Assembly (NCBI RefSeq): GCF_030324495.1
Contig: NZ_JACAGN010000006.1
Coordinates: 59,579-123,578, forward strand
DNA: 64,000 nucleotides
From: Myroides sp. 1354
GTDB lineage: Bacteria > Bacteroidota > Bacteroidia > Flavobacteriales > Flavobacteriaceae
Reading direction: 5' to 3'
A model generated the notes under the pieces. It worked only from the letters and a program-made list of their open reading frames with translations, made no database searches and was not told the DNA's origin. The position numbers and the translations under genes were made by a program. Position 1 is the stretch's first letter; each line of letters opens with the position of its first letter. Positions 33,584 through 42,090 of the stretch are shown piece after piece.

Positions 33584-33591
33584 CAAAGATA
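33584..33591 (-). promoter_or_regulatory. Putative -7 box for GNAT gene
   Basis: TATCTTTG on the minus strand matches TAnnTTTG, 20 bases before the start at 33564. Confidence 0.55.
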
Positions 33592-33648
33592 AAAGAATGA
33601 GAAAGATATCTTTCGATACAGTATCAGTAAAAACTATCGGTACATTCG

Positions 33649-35052
33649 CTATTTCAATTCTTCCCCTAATTTTTTGAGTAAGGATAAATCTGTAGTACTT
33701 AAGCGTTGTGCAAAAATAGCTCTGAACTGGTGTTTATACGCTTCCGTATAAGAAAAAGTTTCACCAGGGGTGAAGTGAATCCCCAAGGCTTGGCTAGCAG
33801 TATAAAAAGCCTCGGGCTCTAGTTTAGCTGGAATTTGTCCCCAGAGACTATAACCTCCTTGAGGCGCTTGTTGCGTAAAGTCTGAAGGGAAATAGGTATT
33901 GAAGGTACGGAGGAATTGCATCGCCTGGCGTTCCAATTGCTGACGAAAGAGACGTAAATGCTTGTCATAACTAGGCAACTGAAGCAATTGTATCACCACT
34001 TCTTGATTGAGGGGAGATACCGATCGTCCCAAGGAGAATTTGATGCGTTCTGCTTGTGCAAAATACTGTCCTGCAGCCAACCAACCCAAGCGCAAACCTG
34101 GTGCAATGGTTTTTGAATAAGAGGAAAAAGTCAGGACCAACCCTTTTTTGTCGAAACTCTTTATGTTTATTGGTCGCTCTCCTTGAAAGTGTAAGTCGCC
34201 ATAAACATCATTTTCAATGATGGGAATCTGATGTTGAACCGCAAGGGCATACAGCTCTTCTTTGCGTTCATCACTGAGGAGGACACCCGTTGGATTGTGA
34301 AAATTTGGGGTAAGAACTACGGCTTTGATGGGGTGTAATTGACATATGTTTCGAAAATAGTCCAAATCAAAGCCCTGAATTGGTTTAACAGGGATTTCTA
34401 AGGCACGCAAGCGCAAATTAGATAATACTTCCAAGACAGAAAAAACACAAGGACTTTCCACTGCCACAATATCCTGAGGAGAAGTGACAGATGCCAATGC
34501 GATATACAAGGCTTGTAAAGCTCCATCCGTAATGAGTAGCTCTTTCTTTTGTATGGTTGTACCGTGAAGCATCGCACGCTTTGCAATACATGCATGTAAT
34601 TCATCTGATCCTGCATTGGGGTAATAATGCAGTAAAGCAGCTCCTTTTTCCCGTATCACGGTTTGCATCGTTTTTAACACCAATTGCTGAGGAATAAAGG
34701 TTGGCGCAGGTGCAGCCAAGTGAAAAGAAGATTGTTCTGTATGAGAGAAGCGCTGAGATGTTTGAGCTAATTTAGTTGTAAATACAGCATCACGAGGTAT
34801 GATTGGCAAAGCTGGGCTGGTGCTTACAATTGCTTCTATAGGGGAAGCAACTACATAGCTTGAACGAGGAATGCTTTTTACTAAACCCTTAAATACGAGG
34901 TAATCATACCCACTTTGAACCGAACTCGTGCTGAGATTATACCTTGCTTTTATTTCCCGAACAGAAGGTAGGGACTCGCCTGCTTGTAAATGTCCTTGTC
35001 GTATAGCTACTTCTATTTTTGCTGTAAATATTTCGTATTTGTACTTTTTCAC
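33649..35052 (-). CDS. MocR-type regulator (GntR HTH fused to class I aminotransferase)
   Basis: About 467 residues from GTG 35052. The frame extends to a TTG at 35082, but that codon lies inside a TACCTTTG -7 box, so it should not be in the mRNA. The winged helix (about 10-70) reads IRQGHLQAGESLPSVREIKARYNLSTSSVQSGYDYLVFKG. The PLP-aminotransferase domain (about 110-467) has LTPNFHNPTGVLLS, ENDVYGDLHF and the lysine segment TFSSYSKTIAPGLRLGWLA. Such proteins usually sense PLP or an amine. No regulated biosynthetic gene is adjacent, though the divergent NTF2-like gene is a candidate. Confidence 0.88.
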   Translation of the reverse strand: MKKYKYEIFTAKIEVAIRQGHLQAGESLPSVREIKARYNLSTSSVQSGYDYLVFKGLVKSIPRSSYVVASPIEAIVSTSPALPIIPRDAVFTTKLAQTSQRFSHTEQSSFHLAAPAPTFIPQQLVLKTMQTVIREKGAALLHYYPNAGSDELHACIAKRAMLHGTTIQKKELLITDGALQALYIALASVTSPQDIVAVESPCVFSVLEVLSNLRLRALEIPVKPIQGFDLDYFRNICQLHPIKAVVLTPNFHNPTGVLLSDERKEELYALAVQHQIPIIENDVYGDLHFQGERPINIKSFDKKGLVLTFSSYSKTIAPGLRLGWLAAGQYFAQAERIKFSLGRSVSPLNQEVVIQLLQLPSYDKHLRLFRQQLERQAMQFLRTFNTYFPSDFTQQAPQGGYSLWGQIPAKLEPEAFYTASQALGIHFTPGETFSYTEAYKHQFRAIFAQRLSTTDLSLLKKLGEELK

Positions 35053-35079
35053 TAGGATTGATTGATAAACTGTATAGGG

Positions 35080-35087
35080 CAAAGGTA
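35080..35087 (-). promoter_or_regulatory. Putative -7 box for MocR-type gene
   Basis: TACCTTTG on the minus strand matches TAnnTTTG and overlaps the TTG that would otherwise be the most upstream start. This argues for the GTG at 35052. Confidence 0.55.
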
Positions 35088-35229
35088 GTTTTTTTTGAAT
35101 TAAAAATCAGTACAGTGCTATGGAAGGAATAAGACCTAGTACGACTGAAGGTGAAATCAATAACAATTGTTATCGTTTTGAAACCCCCTAAGTGCGCACC
35201 TTTGTTCTTTCATATTTAAACGATATCCG

Positions 35230-35607
35230 ATGGAAAAAATAGTACAAGAAATGTTGCATCAAATTATTGAAAGCAAAAGCTATGACGAAAAACAAATTGA
35301 GGTTTATTTTTCCCCTCAGTACATACAAGTTGTCAATACGACTGTCTTGGATTTTGAGGGATTTAAAAAGCACATTCAAAAATTAAAGGCGGTTGTAGAC
35401 AGTATTAACTTAGAAATCCTACATACGGGAGTAGGAGATCATTGTGTATTTACCAATCACCGGGTGCATGTGGTTTTAAAAGATCAATCTTCGCATTACT
35501 ACAAGGTAATGGCGATGTTTGTTTTTGAAGAGAACAAGATTATTCGCTGTGAGGAGTTGACGTATTTAGTAGAGGGAGAAGGAGACAATTTAGGCGCTGT
35601 TGTCTAG
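35230..35607 (+). CDS. NTF2-like/SnoaL-type small protein
   Basis: A 125-residue protein with the cone-shaped NTF2-like pattern: N-terminal helix MEKIVQEMLHQIIESKSYDEKQIEVYFSPQYIQVVN, a helix DFEGFKKHIQKLKAVVDS and a curved sheet ending KVMAMFVFEENKIIRCEELTYLV. The family includes both enzymes and binding proteins; nothing here fixes a role. It is divergent from the MocR-type regulator. Confidence 0.75.
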   Translation: MEKIVQEMLHQIIESKSYDEKQIEVYFSPQYIQVVNTTVLDFEGFKKHIQKLKAVVDSINLEILHTGVGDHCVFTNHRVHVVLKDQSSHYYKVMAMFVFEENKIIRCEELTYLVEGEGDNLGAVV

Positions 35608-35620
35608 ATCAGAAGTAAAA

Positions 35621-35656
35621 ACAAAAGAGGGCAACCGTGAAGGCACCCTCTTGTTT
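35621..35656. terminator. Bidirectional terminator between NTF2-like gene and tatA
   Basis: AAGAGGG (35625-35631) pairs with CCCTCTT (35646-35652), with A-rich sequence to the left and TTGTTTAC to the right. Confidence 0.7.
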
Positions 35657-35891
35657 ACTTTTCAATTACTTCACTGGTCGCTTCTGTAACTGAATCTGCA
35701 GTTTGTTTTTTAGGAGCTGCAGTATTTGCATTGGTTTCACGTGTAGCTTCTTTAAACTCCCTAATTCCTGTTCCAAGTCCTTTCATTAATTCTGGGATTT
35801 TTTTTCCTCCGAATAGTAATAAAGCTATTGCAACAACAACTATAAGTTCAGATGGCGCTACTCCTCCTAAGGGTAATGTAGTCATCAACAT
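35655..35891 (-). CDS. tatA: Twin-arginine translocase TatA/TatE subunit
   Basis: A 78-residue protein with the TatA plan. One N-terminal membrane helix ([24 protein letters not shown]) with the FGG(K)KIPEL hinge is followed by an amphipathic helix ([18 protein letters not shown]) and a polar tail. It oligomerises to form the Tat pore. A Tat substrate, the phospholipase C, is encoded in this window. ATG 35885 (third codon) is an alternative start. TACATTTG lies upstream at 35920-35927. Confidence 0.93.
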   Translation of the reverse strand: MLMTTLPLGGVAPSELIVVVAIALLLFGGKKIPELMKGLGTGIREFKEATRETNANTAAPKKQTADSVTEATSEVIEK

Positions 35892-35919
35892 GGTTGAATA
35901 TATTAGTGGTTGAGGAAAA

Positions 35920-35927
35920 CAAATGTA
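35920..35927 (-). promoter_or_regulatory. Putative -7 box for tatA
   Basis: TACATTTG on the minus strand matches TAnnTTTG, 29 bases before the tatA start. Confidence 0.5.
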
Positions 35928-36225
35928 AATCAGGGATAAATTGTAATAATATGATTTAACATAACTTTATTATCCGATTAAAGGAATTATTTAGGTATTG
36001 TGTTGCGTAAAATTCAAAAAATAAAGCGTTATGCATCAAGAAAAAAATAGTTTTGATGTTAAATGCTTAAGTGTTGAGGCTGTTTGGTTTAAAATCATGA
36101 AAATATGAAAATAATGTGAATTTTGTTTTTTCAAGTATAGTGTGAATAAACGAAGATTTATACTGTACAAAAAGGGAAGATTTTTGGAGATTATAGTGGA
36201 ATTGAAATGGTGTAAGACAAAAAAA
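35928..36225. other. Intergenic stretch without recognisable features
   Basis: About 300 very AT-rich bases between tatA and the thioredoxin-lipoprotein terminator. I see no credible gene, repeat or structured RNA. Confidence 0.4.
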
Positions 36226-36243
36226 GCCGACAAATGTGTCGGC
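36226..36243 (-). terminator. Terminator of the thioredoxin-fold lipoprotein gene
   Basis: GCCGACA (36226-36232) pairs with TGTCGGC (36237-36243) over a 4-nt loop. An A run on the plus strand becomes the U tract for the minus-strand gene. Confidence 0.9.
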
Positions 36244-36248
36244 ATTTT

Positions 36249-36836
36249 TTATTTTTTAGGTGCTTGATCTAGGAACATTTGTTTCACTTTCGCTAGACTA
36301 TATCCTTTTCCTTCTTCTAATTCACCAGAAGAAATGATATTTTTTACCTCTCCATTCCCATCTAAGACAAAAAAGAAAGGATATCCTAGATTACGCGCAT
36401 TGGGCGTATACTTATTGAAAATCGCTTTGTTTTTGTTCTTTTGAGAGTAATTTAGGTGATAATAAACAAAATTTTGATCTACTACCTCTTTTAATTCTGG
36501 GGTTTGTTGTACAAAATCATTGAAGCGCAAACACCAAATACACCAGTTTCCACCGGCTTGTACAAAGACGTATTTTCCTTCTTTTTTCGCTTGAGCAATA
36601 CGTTCATTTAATTTTGCTTGTGCGTCTTCTTCCTCATTATATGGTTTGCTCAGCGTTTCTTTCTCTTGTTCAATCTGCTTTTTCAAGGCTACGGTATCCA
36701 CTTCTGTTTGAGGTTGTGGAGTAGCTGTTTGTTCCGTTGATGGAGCAATAACAGGAGCGGTTGTTTTGTCTTGCTTACAACTCATAAAAGAGACCGTTGA
36801 AAGTAAAACGAAACCAAGTAGCATTTTTCTTTTCAT
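36249..36836 (-). CDS. Thioredoxin-fold lipoprotein
   Basis: A 195-residue lipoprotein (lipobox SFMSC, Cys20) with a Pro/Thr/Gln-rich linker (about 21-50), a charged helix and a thioredoxin-like domain from about 75. The redox motif is WCIWC (Cys99 and Cys102) in FVQAGGNWCIWCLRFNDF, with the later YPFFFVLDGNGEV holding the cis-Pro region. This is the DUF255/thioredoxin_7-like type that reduces or isomerises disulfides outside the cytoplasm. The partner protein is unknown. Confidence 0.87.
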   Translation of the reverse strand: MKRKMLLGFVLLSTVSFMSCKQDKTTAPVIAPSTEQTATPQPQTEVDTVALKKQIEQEKETLSKPYNEEEDAQAKLNERIAQAKKEGKYVFVQAGGNWCIWCLRFNDFVQQTPELKEVVDQNFVYYHLNYSQKNKNKAIFNKYTPNARNLGYPFFFVLDGNGEVKNIISSGELEEGKGYSLAKVKQMFLDQAPKK

Positions 36837-37427
36837 GTTGAATATATTTGCTTTTTGTCGTACAAAGTAATGAAATTATAATCAAATGGCCACCGTTGTA
36901 AACGGTTATTTAACAAGAAGTAATAGATTATTGGTTATGGGTTATCGGGTAATTTCTTGATTTAAGGTTACATATATTTTTTAATCGATAATCTTGCAAA
37001 AAAGCAACTTGCAAAAAAACAAAAAAGCAAATCTAAAGGTTATCAATCACAGAAAACGAGGGTTTTTAAACAGCAATATTTCAGCAATGTAAAGCCAATG
37101 TTTAGCGGGCGTATTTTGAATTATGAAATAGTTAAGGATTTGATAGGTTGTATTTTATCTCTTTTTTTGGTTGTACTTTTGAATAGTGAAAAAGAAAGGG
37201 AAGTGAAACAAATAAGAAAGGTTACAACATACAATAGCCCAAAAGGACCCATGCTATCTTAAGCGATTTTTGAGAAAGATTAAAACCAAAGTGTTCTTCT
37301 TTTCTCAACCTAAAGTTTATCTATTTATTGATCCCAATTTGTTACTATTTATGGTCCAATCTGCATTGTCGTTGTAACTTTTTTTAATGTTTTAAACCGA
37401 ATTGTTTTAATCGCAAAAAAATAGAAC
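36837..37427. other. 591-base repeat-bearing intergenic region
   Basis: It contains a dispersed-repeat copy (36934-37050) and about 370 further bases with no gene I can support. The region upstream of 37428 holds several T-rich, promoter-like words but no exact TAnnTTTG box. Confidence 0.4.
36934..37050 (+). repeat. Dispersed intergenic repeat, single copy
   Basis: Same orientation as the tandem unit at 29281-29476. It shares GTTATCGGGTAATTTC, TTGATTTAAGG, ATCGATAATCT, then GCAACTTGCAAAAAAACAAA and GCAAATCTAAAGGTTATC. Unlike the other two loci, it does not follow a gene terminator in sense. Confidence 0.75.
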
Positions 37428-37979
37428 ATGAAACAGCCATATAGACAAGCTATTGAGCTAGGATTACAAGGAACGATGAAACCTATATCCGTTCGATCTT
37501 TAGGGAAGAGAAAAAAGGGAATCGAAGCGTTGCAAACGCCCAAAGCATTTCCGCGTCCTAAAGGACATTGTATAATGGATACGCTGTCTTTTGCTGGATT
37601 ATTAGTGGCGTTAATACTTGTTGGAGCTATTGTTTGGAACTTTGAAAGCTTTGATTGGACGAAACGCCAAGTGGCTTATTTCGTTTTGAATATGGTGTTG
37701 AGTTTGATTCCGATTGTTTGGGCTTTTCACATGCTATATCCTCGTTTTGATCGCCTACGTGTACAAAAGGGCAAGCGAAAAGCCTTAGGTCGAGTGTTAG
37801 CAACGGATCACGCAGGTAAAATAGTAGAAAACGATGCACAACAACGCGCTTTAGTTGAGGTTGTTTATGAGAATCAGCGTTATTTACTCGTTGCAAATCA
37901 AGTGGGATTAACCGTTGATACCAATGCGACAGTAGAGGTGAGCTGGAGTAGTATTTCTCAATTGTGTTGGATTCACTAA
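37428..37979 (+). CDS. Hypothetical two-helix membrane protein
   Basis: Up to 183 residues. I do not recognise the family. The first 49 residues are basic and soluble-looking (SVRSLGKRKKGIEALQTPK). Two membrane helices follow at about 52-68 (LSFAGLLVALILVGAIVW) and 84-100 (FVLNMVLSLIPIVWAFHM). A C-terminal beta-rich domain with GRVLATDHAGKIVENDAQQRALVEVVYENQRY recalls small beta-barrel membrane-associated domains. ATG 37575 (MDTLSFAG) is a credible alternative start that would remove the basic extension. It is convergent with the methyltransferase cluster. Confidence 0.6.
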   Translation: MKQPYRQAIELGLQGTMKPISVRSLGKRKKGIEALQTPKAFPRPKGHCIMDTLSFAGLLVALILVGAIVWNFESFDWTKRQVAYFVLNMVLSLIPIVWAFHMLYPRFDRLRVQKGKRKALGRVLATDHAGKIVENDAQQRALVEVVYENQRYLLVANQVGLTVDTNATVEVSWSSISQLCWIH

Positions 37980-37997
37980 GCTCAATAACCGTTTTTC

Positions 37998-39176
37998 TTA
38001 TACGGGTTCACAAATTAAAAATACCTTTTGATTCGAAAGGGTAGTGGTAAAGAAGATGTAAGAATCTCCTCCATCTTTGATTTTCCATTTTTTGCGTAGT
38101 TCATCCACTTTTATAGGGAAATTACGCACCGTAATATTCGCTTTTTGTTGTTGTAAATATTCTTTGGCTGTAGCTTTATTATAAGGTAAATGTTGCTTTA
38201 TTTTAAAGCGTCTGCCTGAGAAGTCCATCAAGTTTTCACTGGTGTACAATTGACTGTGTTGGTGTAATTTGTTTACCTTAAAATAGGCGCTAATCGCATT
38301 GAATTTTCCCGTTTTCAATAATGCACTATTCGGCTCATACAAATAAGTTTGAGGCTCAGCATAGGTGGCTTCAGAATCATCTGACCAAGAGAAAGAGGTA
38401 ATTTGAGGCTCTGTTTTGGTGAGATTGACTGCTGTCAAAGTAAGAGAACCAATATAGTTTTTTTCAATAATCCACAACAATTCTTTTACTTCGTTTTGCA
38501 AGGCGACTAGGTGAATCGCTTTGACGTATTTCAACTCAGAAAGTCCCGCCTGTAAATCCAATAAAGGAGAGGTTTTGACCAATACCGTAGTTGTATGCGT
38601 TAAAAGCATATCTAAGTGCGTTACAATATTAGGCGTACAATCACTTAAGAAGAAGACTTTTTCTTTGTTTTGGTTTCTTCGTGCTGGATCCAAGTAGATA
38701 TAGTCAAACGATTGATTGTTTTCTGTAAGGTAATCTAAGCTATCACCAGCAATACAAGTAATATTTGCTTGTTGGAGTTGCTGATAATTGTGTTGAACAA
38801 CAGCGCTTAATTCAGGCTGTATTTCACAATGGGTTACTTGTTTGATACGTTGAGCAAAATAGTAGCAATCAATTCCAAATCCACCCGTTAAGTCAATGAG
38901 CGTATCACCTTCTACCAAAGAAGCTTTATAGGCTGCACATTCTTCTGAAGAGGTTTGTTCAATGGAAAGTTTGGGTGGAAATACAATGCCATCTGTGTTA
39001 TACCACTTCGACAACTTGTGTTTTGACTTTTGCTTACTTTCAATTTGCGTGAGTAAATCAAGCATAGGAATAGTGGGAAAGGGGCTTTTTTTAAAGGCCA
39101 AATCCACTAAATTATCTTGACTATGCGCTTTGATGTACGCTTGAACTTCGGGTTGTACTAGGAGGTGAATATCCAC
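37998..39176 (-). CDS. THUMP-like domain class I methyltransferase
   Basis: A 392-residue protein with a SAM-binding Rossmann core: motif I LIDLTGGFGIDCYYFAQ at about 92-108 and a catalytic-type loop DYIYLDPARRNQ near 160. The C-terminal part (AYFKVNKLHQHSQLYTSENL, GRRFKI, then NFPIKVDELRKKWKIKDGG) matches the THUMP-like domain of Bacteroidota RNA methyltransferase-like proteins. The target nucleic acid is unknown. It starts directly at the stop of the AI-2E permease gene (no gap) and is last in the cluster. Confidence 0.82.
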   Translation of the reverse strand: MDIHLLVQPEVQAYIKAHSQDNLVDLAFKKSPFPTIPMLDLLTQIESKQKSKHKLSKWYNTDGIVFPPKLSIEQTSSEECAAYKASLVEGDTLIDLTGGFGIDCYYFAQRIKQVTHCEIQPELSAVVQHNYQQLQQANITCIAGDSLDYLTENNQSFDYIYLDPARRNQNKEKVFFLSDCTPNIVTHLDMLLTHTTTVLVKTSPLLDLQAGLSELKYVKAIHLVALQNEVKELLWIIEKNYIGSLTLTAVNLTKTEPQITSFSWSDDSEATYAEPQTYLYEPNSALLKTGKFNAISAYFKVNKLHQHSQLYTSENLMDFSGRRFKIKQHLPYNKATAKEYLQQQKANITVRNFPIKVDELRKKWKIKDGGDSYIFFTTTLSNQKVFLICEPV

Positions 39177-40268
39177 TTATAACTTTTTGGTGAGTACTTG
39201 AATAAATCGAACATTGGGGAAAAATTCCTTGCCAATTACCTTTAAACAGGTATATAAAGGAACAGCGGCAATCATACCGAAAATTCCACTAAACATACCA
39301 CTGGCTAAGATGACAACGAAAATCTCTAAAGGATGTGATTTCACGCTATTGGAGAAAATGAGCGGTTGATTCACCACATTATCAATCAATTGAACCACTA
39401 AGAATCCAATCATAACAGATAGGGCTTTGGGTAGGGTTACTTCGATAAAATCATCGCCAATATAGGTCAACATTGTAAATACAACGGCCAAAATGTTGCC
39501 AATTAAAGGGCCAATGTAAGGGATAATATTGAGGATGGCACATAAAAAGGCAATGGTTGCAGCACCTTTTACGCCAAAAATTAACAAGACGGTAAGGCAA
39601 AGAATGTAGATGACAAACATCTGAACACAAAGACCTAAGAAATAACGCGATAGCAAGTTGTTAATCTTGTTGATGGAATTTAATACTTTGTTTTCGTGTT
39701 TTTTAGAGAATAGTTTTTTAAACTGATATTCCAATACAACCTGATCTTTTAAAAAGAAAAAAGCGATGAAAAGCACCGAAAATAAGCCAATACCAATATC
39801 GCTTAACATACCAATGAGGGTGTTGAGTAAGTTGGGTACAAAATCAAGGTTAAATTGCGATTTCAGATGAGACTCTTCTACAATTTTATCTAAACTAATG
39901 CCTTTTGCATCCAAATAGGTGTCTATTTTGTAAATCAATCCGTTAAAGTCCTCTTGTAAATGGGCGGTATTTAAGACCGATAAATTTTGGGCTTGTGTGG
40001 TAAACAAAGGCACAAACATAAAAGAAAATCCAATAAATACAGCAATAAAGAAGCCCATCGTAATACTGATGGCAAACATCTTTTTTAGTTTGCATTTTTT
40101 GTAGAGAAAATCAACCAAAGGTTTACCAATTAAGGCTAAAACAAAAGCTAAGGCAATATAAATAAACAAGGTTCGGATTTGATATAACAATCCAGCACTT
40201 AATGCAATTCCACTTAAAATAAGAACAGCGCGTACAATACCTTGGGAAATTTCTTTGGCTTTCAACAT
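39177..40268 (-). CDS. AI-2E family transporter (PerM-like permease)
   Basis: A 363-residue polytopic membrane protein of the AI-2E exporter/PerM (UPF0118) family. Helix pairs surround a soluble insertion (about 70-150), and the conserved C-terminal region reads LNIIPYIGPLIGNILAVVF, then VVQLIDNVVNQPLIFSNSVKSHPLEIFVVILASG. Members export AI-2 or act as sodium/proton antiporters; the substrate here is unknown. It is third in the tsaD-rsmE cluster. Confidence 0.9.
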   Translation of the reverse strand: MLKAKEISQGIVRAVLILSGIALSAGLLYQIRTLFIYIALAFVLALIGKPLVDFLYKKCKLKKMFAISITMGFFIAVFIGFSFMFVPLFTTQAQNLSVLNTAHLQEDFNGLIYKIDTYLDAKGISLDKIVEESHLKSQFNLDFVPNLLNTLIGMLSDIGIGLFSVLFIAFFFLKDQVVLEYQFKKLFSKKHENKVLNSINKINNLLSRYFLGLCVQMFVIYILCLTVLLIFGVKGAATIAFLCAILNIIPYIGPLIGNILAVVFTMLTYIGDDFIEVTLPKALSVMIGFLVVQLIDNVVNQPLIFSNSVKSHPLEIFVVILASGMFSGIFGMIAAVPLYTCLKVIGKEFFPNVRFIQVLTKKL

Positions 40269-40276
40269 GTAATAAT

Positions 40277-40984
40277 TTATTCGTTAGCGAATACAAAACT
40301 ATGACAAGCAACGAGAGCAGCTGTTTCTGTTCTCAATCTTGTATGTCCTAAAGATACGGGTTTAAAACCTTTTTCTAACGCTATTTTGATTTCTATAGGA
40401 GAAAAATCACCCTCAGGACCAACCAATAAGAGGTAATTTTCTTGAGGTTGTATACTATTTTTAAGCAGTTCTTTTTCCTTGTCCTCTTCACAATGCGCAA
40501 TATACAAAGCACCCTGATGGTCTTGTTTTAAAAATTCTTTCAGAGTGATGGGTTCGTTTAATTGCGGTAGATAGTGTTGAAGGGATTGTTTCATAGCCGA
40601 TTGAATAATTTTTTCAAATCGCTCTGTTTTGACTACTTTTCGCTCTGAATGATCGCAAATAATAGGCGTTATTTCGTGAATACCAATCTCCGTTGCTTTT
40701 TCTAAAAACCACTCATAGCGCTCGTTCATTTTAGTAGGAGCAACCGCTAAATGCAGGCGAAAAGGCGTTTGAGCATGATCCGTATATCCCGTGATTTCAG
40801 TTAAACAACTGCGATCAGAAGCCAATGAGATTTTGGTTTCAAACAAAGTACCTCTACCATTGGTTACAAAGAGGGTATCCCCTTCTTTTTTGCGTAAAAC
40901 GCGTATAATGTGTTTACTTTCATCTTTGTCAAAAGTGAAAGTAGCCTGTTCCTTATCAATAGAGGGAGAGTAAAATAACTGCAT
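40277..40984 (-). CDS. rsmE: 16S rRNA (uracil-1498-N3)-methyltransferase
   Basis: A 235-residue SPOUT methyltransferase of the RsmE family, which modifies U1498 in 16S rRNA. It has an N-terminal PUA-like part (DESKHIIRVLRKKEGDTLFVTNGRG), the core LEKATEIGIHEITPIICDHSERK, and the trefoil-knot SAM motifs LLLVGPEGDFSPIEI and LGHTRLRTETAAL. It starts 11 bp after the tsaD stop and is followed 8 bp later by the permease gene. Confidence 0.95.
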   Translation of the reverse strand: MQLFYSPSIDKEQATFTFDKDESKHIIRVLRKKEGDTLFVTNGRGTLFETKISLASDRSCLTEITGYTDHAQTPFRLHLAVAPTKMNERYEWFLEKATEIGIHEITPIICDHSERKVVKTERFEKIIQSAMKQSLQHYLPQLNEPITLKEFLKQDHQGALYIAHCEEDKEKELLKNSIQPQENYLLLVGPEGDFSPIEIKIALEKGFKPVSLGHTRLRTETAALVACHSFVFANE

Positions 40985-40995
40985 AACGTAAGACC

Positions 40996-42018
40996 TTAAA
41001 ATTCAATTCTAGCTTTGGATACCACAGAAGAATCAGCAAAAAGAGATTCCTTATAACGGTAGTAGCCCACAATACCAATCATGGCTGCGTTGTCGGTTGT
41101 ATATTCGAATTTGGGAATATACGTTTTCCACTTGTACTTTTTTTCCGCTTCTTGTAAAGTAGCGCGTATACCCGAGTTTGCCGATACACCACCACCAATA
41201 GCAATCTGAGTAATCCCCGTCATCTCAACGGCTAGTTTTAATTTATCCATCAATATTTTGATGATGGTATGTTGAATAGAAGCGCAAATATCAGCTTTGT
41301 TTTCTTCAATGAAGTTTGGATTTTCGGCCACTTGTTTCTGAATAAAGTACAAAAACTGAGTTTTTAAACCACTAAAACTAAAGTTTAGTCCCTCTACTTT
41401 GGGTTTAGTAAACGGAAAAGCTTTGGGATTGCCTTCTTTGGCATATTTGTCAATCAAAGGACCTCCAGGATAAGGGAAGCCCAATATTTTTGCCGATTTA
41501 TCAAACGCTTCACCTACCGCATCATCTGTGGTTTCTCCCAATACTTTCAAATCAAAGAAACTGTTGACTTGCACAATTTGCGTATGTCCACCTGAAATTG
41601 TCAAAGCTAGAAAAGGAAACGTCGGCTGATCATAGCCACTTTCTTCAATAAAATGACAAAGAATATGAGCGTGCATATGATTTACCGCAATGAGAGGAAT
41701 ATCCAAGGCTAAAGCCAAAGACTTAGCAAAAGACCCTCCAACTAATAGAGATCCCATGAGACCTGGACCCTGAGTAAAGGCAATTCCCTGTAATTGTTCT
41801 TTGGTGATTCCCGCTTTCTTTAGGGCAATATCAACGACGGGAACGATATTCTGTTGGTGCGCACGAGAAGCTAACTCTGGAACAACACCGCCATATTCTT
41901 CGTGTATTTCCTGACGAGCTACTACGTTAGACAGTACTTTGTTATCTGCTAAAACTGCAGCTGCCGTATCGTCACAAGAACTTTCAATCGCTAATATATA
42001 AGTGGGTTTTGTGGACAT
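40996..42018 (-). CDS. tsaD: tRNA N6-adenosine threonylcarbamoyltransferase
   Basis: A 340-residue TsaD/Gcp/Kae1 protein that transfers threonylcarbamoyl to A37 of ANN-decoding tRNAs. Diagnostic features are ILAIESSCDDTAAAVL at the start, the metal-binding VNHMHAHILCH, LALTISGGHTQIV, then GEAFDKSAKILGFPYPGGPLIDK and IGGGVSANSGIR. It is first in a tight minus-strand cluster with rsmE and divergent from tamB, a common arrangement in Flavobacteriaceae. Confidence 0.97.
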   Translation of the reverse strand: MSTKPTYILAIESSCDDTAAAVLADNKVLSNVVARQEIHEEYGGVVPELASRAHQQNIVPVVDIALKKAGITKEQLQGIAFTQGPGLMGSLLVGGSFAKSLALALDIPLIAVNHMHAHILCHFIEESGYDQPTFPFLALTISGGHTQIVQVNSFFDLKVLGETTDDAVGEAFDKSAKILGFPYPGGPLIDKYAKEGNPKAFPFTKPKVEGLNFSFSGLKTQFLYFIQKQVAENPNFIEENKADICASIQHTIIKILMDKLKLAVEMTGITQIAIGGGVSANSGIRATLQEAEKKYKWKTYIPKFEYTTDNAAMIGIVGYYRYKESLFADSSVVSKARIEF

Positions 42019-42082
42019 GAATATTTTAATTTAATGCTAATTTATATCTTCTTTTTTTAGTCCATCACTCCTAAAAATTAAT

Positions 42083-42090
42083 TAAATTTG
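42083..42090 (+). promoter_or_regulatory. Putative -7 box for tamB, overlapping the most upstream start
   Basis: TAAATTTG matches TAnnTTTG and ends exactly on the TTG at 42088-42090. If the box is used, translation must begin further downstream. Confidence 0.45.
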
